DNA from: CAYULW01 sp964445815
GTDB taxonomy: Bacteria; Bacteroidota; Bacteroidia; Flavobacteriales_E; Vicingaceae
Direction of reading: 5' to 3'
Length of the DNA: 64,000 nt
Assembly (NCBI GenBank): GCA_964445815.1
Contig: CAYULW010000001.1
Span: forward strand, 1-64,000
In this document: positions 44,602 to 50,417 of the stretch, piece by piece
Numbering within the stretch: the first letter of the stretch is position 1
Layout of the letters: each line of letters starts with the position of its first letter
Notes under the pieces: generated by a model
What the model was told of the DNA's origin: nothing
Seen by the model: the letters and a program-made list of their open reading frames with translations, nothing else
Databases searched by the model: none
Program-made: the position numbers and the translations under genes

Positions 44602-44972
44602 TCATGGATATTTCAAGTTTTTTCGGACAACTATACGGTTTATTCTATATCTTATTTGCTTGCCTTTTTATTATTACACGGCAATTAGGAAGAACAATTG
44701 ATATGAGTAATGATCGTGCGTTTGTAATAGCAACGGGTTATACCACTTTCTTTCTGGGCCTTGTGACTGTCATTCTTCATAATATTTGGGTCACTGACTT
44801 GAGAGTGGTCATTACTATTCTTGGTTGGTCGACTTTGATCAAAGGCATTAGAAAAATTGGCTTTCCTGAAAGTATAAATAAACATGCGCAGAGATTTAGA
44901 AAGTATCAAGTCTATTCCACCTTAGTTATGCTTTTCTTGGATTTTTATTGTGTTGGATGGGCTTTAGCATAA
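44598..44972 (+). CDS. Small four-helix membrane protein
   Basis: 124 aa with about four hydrophobic helices ('GLFYILFACLFIITRQLG', 'VIATGYTTFFLGLVTVIL', 'VVITILGWSTLIKG', 'STLVMLFLDFYCVGWAL'). No family is recognised. It is translationally coupled (four-base overlap) to the SDR gene and ends the run, about 50 bases before palindromic element B. Confidence 0.7.
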   Translation: MIMDISSFFGQLYGLFYILFACLFIITRQLGRTIDMSNDRAFVIATGYTTFFLGLVTVILHNIWVTDLRVVITILGWSTLIKGIRKIGFPESINKHAQRFRKYQVYSTLVMLFLDFYCVGWALA

Positions 44973-45020
44973 CTTAGTATTTCAATTGGATATGGCGACA
45001 GCACCTTATAAAATAAATAC

Positions 45021-45098
45021 GACATACAACACTGTATATGAAATCATAGCACCCTGCGGGATGCTTCGCTTCATATACTAACCGTTGTAGTGGCAGCA
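45021..45098. repeat. Palindromic element B (attC-like hairpin)
   Basis: Long imperfect hairpin. TACAAC (45025-45030) pairs with GTTGTA (45084-45089). GTATATGAA (45034-45042) pairs perfectly with TTCATATAC (45070-45078). The apex is GCACCC/GGG(A)TGC around a TGC loop. The arms differ by unpaired bases (ACT against CTAACC), giving asymmetric bulges as in folded attC sites. AACCGTT is at 45080-45086. It lies just after the last gene of the Crp operon. Confidence 0.7.
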
Positions 45099-45246
45099 CA
45101 AGTAAACTTAGACTCTCTGTGGGAGTATGGAATGGTCCTAATCAGCCTGACACGAATAGGTTAAAGACCATGAAAGAAATTAGTTGGGGTGGCTATCTGT
45201 TTTCTCAACCTGACAGTGCATTTTACTTTGCTGAACTTCAATTATA
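45085..45246 (+). pseudogene. Broken N-terminus of a TPR signalling protein
   Basis: Translation gives 'VVAAQVNLDSLW', then after restoring one missing base in the G run near 45122, 'GVWNGPNQPDTNRLK' and 'GYLFSQPDSAFYFAELQL' followed by a stop. This resembles the mature N-terminus of Bacteroidota TPR sensor proteins that end in cyclase, kinase or SpoIIE domains. The signal peptide is lost where element B joins, and the remainder is missing. Confidence 0.55.
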
Positions 45247-45253
45247 AGCTTGC

Positions 45254-45334
45254 AAAATAAATAGAGGATAAAAAAGGCCTACGTACATTTTGACCTTTAA
45301 TGATGCTCAAGGTCAGAAGCTAACCTCTATTTTA
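45254..45334. repeat. Nested inverted repeats before the propeller gene
   Basis: AAATAGAGG (45259-45267) pairs with CCTCTATTT (45324-45332). Nested inside, TGACCTT (45291-45297) pairs with AAGGTCA (45309-45315). The rest of 45247-45423 shows no gene; the promoter of the large propeller gene should be here. Confidence 0.5.
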
Positions 45335-45423
45335 GATTATTAGTATTTGGTTTTGATTGGTGACTTTACTAATTTCCAAAAAAAATGAGAAATAAGATTT
45401 AGCCCATCTTCGGTATCGATAAA

Positions 45424-48400
45424 ATGATAAACACAAAACTAACGTACCTCTGTTCCCTAATAGTTATCGTATTAATGATTGCCTGCGATGGTAAACAAAC
45501 AGCAGATAAAACTCCAAAATCAATTTACCCGGGTCTCAAACATGTGGAACTAATGAGTAAGGGTGAATATACCCTTAACCAATTGACCGGAGATTCAATC
45601 AAACCCATTGTGTCATCAAATGGAGATACTGTTCTTACAGGACATCCAAAACCAATGATTGGAAAAGAGATTTCCACGGATAGTGTCAATCGGCCTAAAG
45701 TTGTCCCGATTACAACCAGTAAGCAGATTGTAAATGCTCACCCAAACCTAAGGCAGGTTCCTAAAAATCTCAACACAAATTTTCTAAATGAAGATTCTCT
45801 TGTTGCCATACCGTTTAGAGAAATTGTAGATGACACAAGTCACTATATACTAAATAGTACAGGAGATAAGGTAAAAACAGGCGTAAAGATTGCGGTGAAG
45901 GGAAAAAAGGTAAATGCTAAACTGCCTGATCGTGTCAGTTCTCTGCCTCCTAGATTCAAAGATGCAGCCAATGGCAACCTGCGATATTTGGATGTAGATC
46001 AGGGACTGCCTTCTTCATATCTCAGAGAAATCGTAATCGATAATAACGGCTATGTGTGGCTTGGCACTTGGGGTGCAGGGGTAAGCCGATATGATGGAAC
46101 TACTTTCACCAATTTTACTGATAAGGGAGGTTTGAGTCATAATACCGTAAGGTCCGTTCTTGCCGATAGAAATGGAAATCTATGGTTTGGCACATGGGGA
46201 GGAGGGCTATGTTTATACGATGGTAGCTCCTTTACTCATTTTACAGAAGAAGAAGGTTTTATTGAAAATTACATCCGATGCATTTTAGAAGATAAAGATG
46301 GAAACATATGGATAGGAACAGATGCCAAAGGAGTAAGCCGATATGATGGAACATCTTTCACCCATTTTACGGAAAAAGAAGGCTTGAGCAATAACACCGT
46401 TTGGGCCATGACTGAGGATAAAAGCGGAAACATTTGGTTCGCTACCAATGGTGGTGTGAGTTGCTTTAATGGAACATCTTTTACCCACCTTACAAAAAAA
46501 GAAGGTCTGACCAGCAATGAAATAAAATCCATTTTGGAAGATCAGTTCGGAAACTTATGGTTTGGGACGGAAGAGAGTGGTGTGATTCAGTACAGACCTT
46601 CAAAAGGAGATGAAGCAGCTTCTTTAACCTCATTTACTGAAAAGGAAGGTTTGAGTAACAATACCATATGGTCTATGGTTGAAGATAGGTATGGAAACAT
46701 TTGGTTTGGAACGGATGGCGGTGGACTAATCACCTGTAAACCTTTAAAAAATGGTCGAATAAACGACTTTACCCATTTTACTGAAAAAGAAGGCTTAAGC
46801 CACAATTCGGTAATGGCGATTACGGAAGACAGAAATGGAAACATTTGGCTAGGAACAAACGGCGGAGGTTTAAGCATCTACAACGCTAACTCTTTTGTTC
46901 ATTTCACCGAGAAAGAAGGATTGGCCGGCAATGTGGTGGTACCGATCATAGAAGCTCATGATGGAAAACTTTGGTTTGGAACTTATGGCAAAGGACTTAG
47001 TTGTTATGACGGTGAGTTCTTTACCTCATATACAGAGGATAATGGTTTGAGCAGTAATGCGATCTGGTCCATCTTAGAAGATAAAAATGAAAACCTTTGG
47101 TTTGGCAGTTTTGGCAGAGGTGTCAACTTGTTTGATGGCACAAAGATTACCCGCTTTACTAAAAAAGAAGGATTGAGCAACAATGCCATCTGGTCAATGA
47201 TAGAAGATAAAAGTGGAAACATTTGGTTTGCTACAAATGGCGGTGTAAATTGCTTTAACGGTACATCTTTTACCCACTTTACAGAAAAGGAAGGACTAAG
47301 TAATGAGCAAGTCACCTCCATACTCGAAGATCGTAATGGGAATCTTTGGTTTGGCAGTTATGGCGGAGGAGTTAGTCTGTTTGATGGTACACACATTACC
47401 CATTTTACTGAAAAAGAAGGATTAAGCAGCAATCTCATTCTTTCTATGCTAGAAGACAGTAGAGGGAACTTGTGGTTTGGCACCTGGGGAGGTGGGATAA
47501 ATATCTATACGCCAACATCCAATAGCCAAGAAGGGTACTTTACTTATGTGACAGAAAAAGAAGGATTGACCAATAATATAGTAACTGCTTTACAAGAAGA
47601 TCAACAAGGAAATGTTTGGGCCTCTACAGAAGATGGAATATGTAAATTATACCATCACTCTACTACTGAAAAATCATCCGGTTCCTCCAGAAAAGAAGAA
47701 CCAAAGTGTCTTGCGGTTCAGAAATTTGGTAAAAACGACGGTTTAAAAGGCATGAGTTTCTATAGCAATCGTTTAGACAGTAAAAACCGCATGTGGTGGG
47801 GAAGCGGCAAATGCCTCAGCATGCTAGACCTGAATAAAAATTCAGTCAATTCCAACCCACCCTACGTTTATTTGAATCAATTAGAAATTAACGACCAACT
47901 TATTGATTACCGAATTGGTTTCGATAGTTTGAAAAATGAAATTGGTTTTAACGGTGTTGAACCTTTTGAAAACTATCCACTAAATCTGGAATTACCTTAC
48001 CATAAAAACCACTTGACCTTCCATTTTATTGGCATCGACTGGAGTGCGCCTCATAAAATACAATACAGTTACAAAATAGAAGGTCTTAACGACAATTGGA
48101 GCAGTCCAAGCAGAGAAACCAAAGCAGATTACAGAAACTTACCTTATGGTGTACATACTTTTAAGTTAAGAGCCATAGGAGAAAGTGGCGAATGGAGTGA
48201 AGTCGTCCAATATACTTTCGCCATTTATCCGCCTTGGTGGCATACCTGGTGGGCTCGAACAACCTATGGAATCTTAGGGCTTTTTCTGGTTTTAGGCTAT
48301 ACACGTTTAAGAACAAAACAATTAAAACAACGCCAAAAGGAGCTGGAATTGGAAGTAGATGCTGCCACTAAAGAAATTAGAGAACAAAAGGAAGAAATAG

Positions 48401-49152
48401 AAGAAGCTCACAAAGAGATCACGGATAGCATTCAATATGCTAAGCGCATACAAAATGCCATTCTTCCGCCACAAAAGCAGGTAAAGAAACACCTTCCTAA
48501 TAGCTTTATTCTGTACAAACCCAAAGATATTGTAGCCGGAGATTTTTACTGGCTGGAAAATATCGATGACAAAGTATTGTTTGCTGCGGCAGACTGCACT
48601 GGACATGGTGTTCCCGGAGCAATGGTCAGTGTAGTATGTAATAATGGACTGAACAGAAGTGTGCGGGAATACGGTTTAACTGATCCCGGTCGAATACTTG
48701 ATAAAACACGAGAGATTGTAATTGCTGAGTTTGAAAAATCTGAAGAAGAAGTAAAAGATGGAATGGACATTGCTTTATTTTCTATAGAAGGCAATACTCT
48801 GAAATATGCCGGAGCCAATAATCCACTTTGGATCATTAGAAATGGAGATATATTGGAAACGAAAGCAGACAAACAACCCATCGGCAAATTTGATCATCCA
48901 AGGCCATATACCACACACACCGTTGAGTTACAAAAAGGAGATGCCATTTATGTATTTTCCGATGGATATGCAGATCAGTTTGGCGGAGAAAAGAATAAGA
49001 AATACAAGAGTGGTAAATTTAAAAGAACGCTCATTGATTTAGCTAAAAACCCCATAGAACAACAAAAAGAAATTCTTGCCTTAGAATTTGAAACTTGGAG
49101 AGGAATAAATGAGCAGATTGATGATGTATGTGTTATTGGAGTAGCTGTATAA
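45424..49152 (+). CDS. Giant two-propeller Reg_prop/Y_Y_Y sensor with SpoIIE phosphatase output
   Basis: 1242 aa. A lipoprotein-like signal ('VIVLMIACDGK') is followed by a ~150-residue spacer. Residues about 180-745 hold 14 Reg_prop repeats with consensus 'G(N)(I/L)WFGT.GGG...(Y/F)(D/N)G..FTHFTEKEGLS.N', enough for two seven-bladed propellers. A Y_Y_Y domain (about 860-935), one transmembrane helix (about 940-960), a coiled coil and a SpoIIE/PP2C domain (about 1000-1242) follow. Metal ligands are in 'DIVAGDFYWL', 'AAADCTGHGVPGAMVS', 'DGMDIAL' and 'FSDGYADQFGG'. Usual relatives end in a histidine kinase. It lies between elements B and C. Confidence 0.92.
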   Translation: MINTKLTYLCSLIVIVLMIACDGKQTADKTPKSIYPGLKHVELMSKGEYTLNQLTGDSIKPIVSSNGDTVLTGHPKPMIGKEISTDSVNRPKVVPITTSKQIVNAHPNLRQVPKNLNTNFLNEDSLVAIPFREIVDDTSHYILNSTGDKVKTGVKIAVKGKKVNAKLPDRVSSLPPRFKDAANGNLRYLDVDQGLPSSYLREIVIDNNGYVWLGTWGAGVSRYDGTTFTNFTDKGGLSHNTVRSVLADRNGNLWFGTWGGGLCLYDGSSFTHFTEEEGFIENYIRCILEDKDGNIWIGTDAKGVSRYDGTSFTHFTEKEGLSNNTVWAMTEDKSGNIWFATNGGVSCFNGTSFTHLTKKEGLTSNEIKSILEDQFGNLWFGTEESGVIQYRPSKGDEAASLTSFTEKEGLSNNTIWSMVEDRYGNIWFGTDGGGLITCKPLKNGRINDFTHFTEKEGLSHNSVMAITEDRNGNIWLGTNGGGLSIYNANSFVHFTEKEGLAGNVVVPIIEAHDGKLWFGTYGKGLSCYDGEFFTSYTEDNGLSSNAIWSILEDKNENLWFGSFGRGVNLFDGTKITRFTKKEGLSNNAIWSMIEDKSGNIWFATNGGVNCFNGTSFTHFTEKEGLSNEQVTSILEDRNGNLWFGSYGGGVSLFDGTHITHFTEKEGLSSNLILSMLEDSRGNLWFGTWGGGINIYTPTSNSQEGYFTYVTEKEGLTNNIVTALQEDQQGNVWASTEDGICKLYHHSTTEKSSGSSRKEEPKCLAVQKFGKNDGLKGMSFYSNRLDSKNRMWWGSGKCLSMLDLNKNSVNSNPPYVYLNQLEINDQLIDYRIGFDSLKNEIGFNGVEPFENYPLNLELPYHKNHLTFHFIGIDWSAPHKIQYSYKIEGLNDNWSSPSRETKADYRNLPYGVHTFKLRAIGESGEWSEVVQYTFAIYPPWWHTWWARTTYGILGLFLVLGYTRLRTKQLKQRQKELELEVDAATKEIREQKEEIEEAHKEITDSIQYAKRIQNAILPPQKQVKKHLPNSFILYKPKDIVAGDFYWLENIDDKVLFAAADCTGHGVPGAMVSVVCNNGLNRSVREYGLTDPGRILDKTREIVIAEFEKSEEEVKDGMDIALFSIEGNTLKYAGANNPLWIIRNGDILETKADKQPIGKFDHPRPYTTHTVELQKGDAIYVFSDGYADQFGGEKNKKYKSGKFKRTLIDLAKNPIEQQKEILALEFETWRGINEQIDDVCVIGVAV

Positions 49153-49163
49153 AACAAACATAC

Positions 49164-49216
49164 TACAACAAGAGCTAAAAAGCATAATAACGCTTTTTAG
49201 CCAAACCGTTAGGTAA
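49164..49216. repeat. Palindromic element C (attC-like or terminator hairpin)
   Basis: GCTAAAAAGC (49174-49183) and GCTTTTTAGC (49192-49201) form a perfect 10-base stem with an 8-base loop. It is preceded by TACAAC (49164-49169) and followed by AACCGTT (49204-49210), the same order as in element B. There is no T tail, which argues against a simple terminator. The outer arms pair poorly, so this is the weakest of the three elements. Confidence 0.45.
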
Positions 49217-49254
49217 AAATGATCTTTAAAAACCATCTTGTGATTTCAACGGAA

Positions 49255-49285
49255 ACAAAAAAGTCCAACACTATGTGTTGAACTT
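49255..49285 (-). terminator. Intrinsic terminator of tRNA-Ala
   Basis: On the minus strand an 11-base stem (AAGTTCAACAC / GTGTTGGACTT, one G-T pair) with a 3-base loop is followed by TTTTTT. It begins eight bases after the tRNA 3' end. Confidence 0.85.
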
Positions 49286-49292
49286 TATCTTG

Positions 49293-49366
49293 TGGAGAAT
49301 ACCGGATTCGAACCGGTGGCCTCTTGACTGCCAGTCAAACGCTCTAGCCAACTGAGCTAATCCCCC
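49293..49366 (-). tRNA. tRNA-Ala (anticodon GGC)
   Basis: 74 bases on the minus strand with a full cloverleaf: acceptor GGGGGAT/ATTCTCC with discriminator A, D-arm GCTC/GAGC, anticodon arm TTTGA-CTGGCAG-TCAAG with anticodon GGC, a 5-base variable loop, and T-arm ACCGG-TTCGAAT-CCGGT. The G3:U70 pair, the alanine identity element, is present. CCA is not encoded. A terminator follows directly. Confidence 0.95.
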
Positions 49367-49420
49367 AAAATAGAGGGCGTAAAAGTATAAAAAATGTTGC
49401 TCTCGTTGTTATTTTGCAAG

Positions 49421-50302
49421 ATGAATTCTGAATTAAAGACCCTTTTAGAAAAAGAACTGAGCCAGACGCTGAAGGCGCCTTGTGCCATTTCAGTTGCTTC
49501 GCCTCAGCATGGCGGTTCTATTAATCGATCTTATCGTTTGAGTACTAATCAGGGTTCTTTTTTCATAAAACTCAACCAAGGAAAAGCAGCAGATTTCTTT
49601 GAGAAAGAAGCCCAAGGCTTAATTGCTATTGCCGCTACCAAAAGTTTTAAAGTCCCTGAGGTGATTCATTATGGCGCTTTTAATAATGAGGCTTGGCAAT
49701 ATCTATTACTCGAGCAGATTGATACCGGTGTTGAACAAGCCGGATTCTGGAAAGACTTTGCCCTACAATTGGCTGCACTACATCGGCACTTTGGAAAAAC
49801 CTTTGGTTATAATGAAGACAACTACATTGGGTCATTACCTCAAAAAAATAGCAAACAGCAAATTTGGTCGGAATTTTTTGCTGAGCAACGGCTGCTTTTT
49901 CAGACTCAAATGGCCTACGATGATCATTTGATCGACAGACAACTTTTAAAACATATTGAGCAGCTTTGTTTAAAGCTTCAGGATGTCTTTCCTGTAGAAC
50001 GTCCTTCATTTATACATGGCGATCTCTGGTCGGGCAATTACTTGTGCAGTCGGCACAATGAGCCGGTATTGATTGATCCGGCGGTGCATTATGCACACCG
50101 GGAAATGGACATTGCCATGATGCACCTCTTTGGCGGCTTTCCCAAAAGGGTGTTTGAAGCCTACCATGAGGTATTTCCATTAGAACAGGGTTGGGAAAAA
50201 CGAATCGATCTGTGCAATTTATACCCTCTTTTGGTACATGTGAACCTGTTTGGTAGCTCCTATGCCATTAGAGTCGATCACATTGTCAAGCGCTTTCTTT
50301 GA
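49421..50302 (+). CDS. Fructosamine kinase family protein
   Basis: 293 aa from the ATG at 49421; the upstream in-frame ATG at 49394 adds nine hydrophobic residues. It has the aminoglycoside-phosphotransferase-like kinase fold: 'SFFIKLNQGKAADFFEKEA' (ATP-binding Lys), the catalytic loop 'FIHGDLWSGNYL' and the metal-binding 'VLIDPAVHYAHREMDIAM'. Family members phosphorylate ketosamines on glycated proteins or small molecules to trigger deglycation. It is divergent from tRNA-Ala. Confidence 0.93.
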   Translation: MNSELKTLLEKELSQTLKAPCAISVASPQHGGSINRSYRLSTNQGSFFIKLNQGKAADFFEKEAQGLIAIAATKSFKVPEVIHYGAFNNEAWQYLLLEQIDTGVEQAGFWKDFALQLAALHRHFGKTFGYNEDNYIGSLPQKNSKQQIWSEFFAEQRLLFQTQMAYDDHLIDRQLLKHIEQLCLKLQDVFPVERPSFIHGDLWSGNYLCSRHNEPVLIDPAVHYAHREMDIAMMHLFGGFPKRVFEAYHEVFPLEQGWEKRIDLCNLYPLLVHVNLFGSSYAIRVDHIVKRFL

Positions 50303-50417
50303 GTTTTTCATAACTGAACCTATATTGACACAAGTCTGCTCTTTTGTTTCATAATGAATGCGTTTATAGTGTATATACTTCACAATCATGTTGCTGTCAT
50401 TCCCTATATTTAACCCC

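Noticed and set aside
46269..47321. Several minus-strand open frames with mutually similar sequences in the propeller gene
   Set aside because: They mirror the repetitive Reg_prop coding DNA and have no domains or start signals.
49174..49201. Element C as a plain intrinsic terminator of the propeller gene
   Set aside because: Not excluded, but the stem has no T tail and is flanked by TACAAC and AACCGTT as in element B, so it is listed as an attC-like candidate with low confidence.
49293..49366. tRNA-Ala as integration site for the 41-49 kb region
   Set aside because: The 3' end faces the region, but I found no duplicate of the tRNA end near 41.3 kb, and there is no integrase. Genomic-island integration at the tRNA is unsupported.
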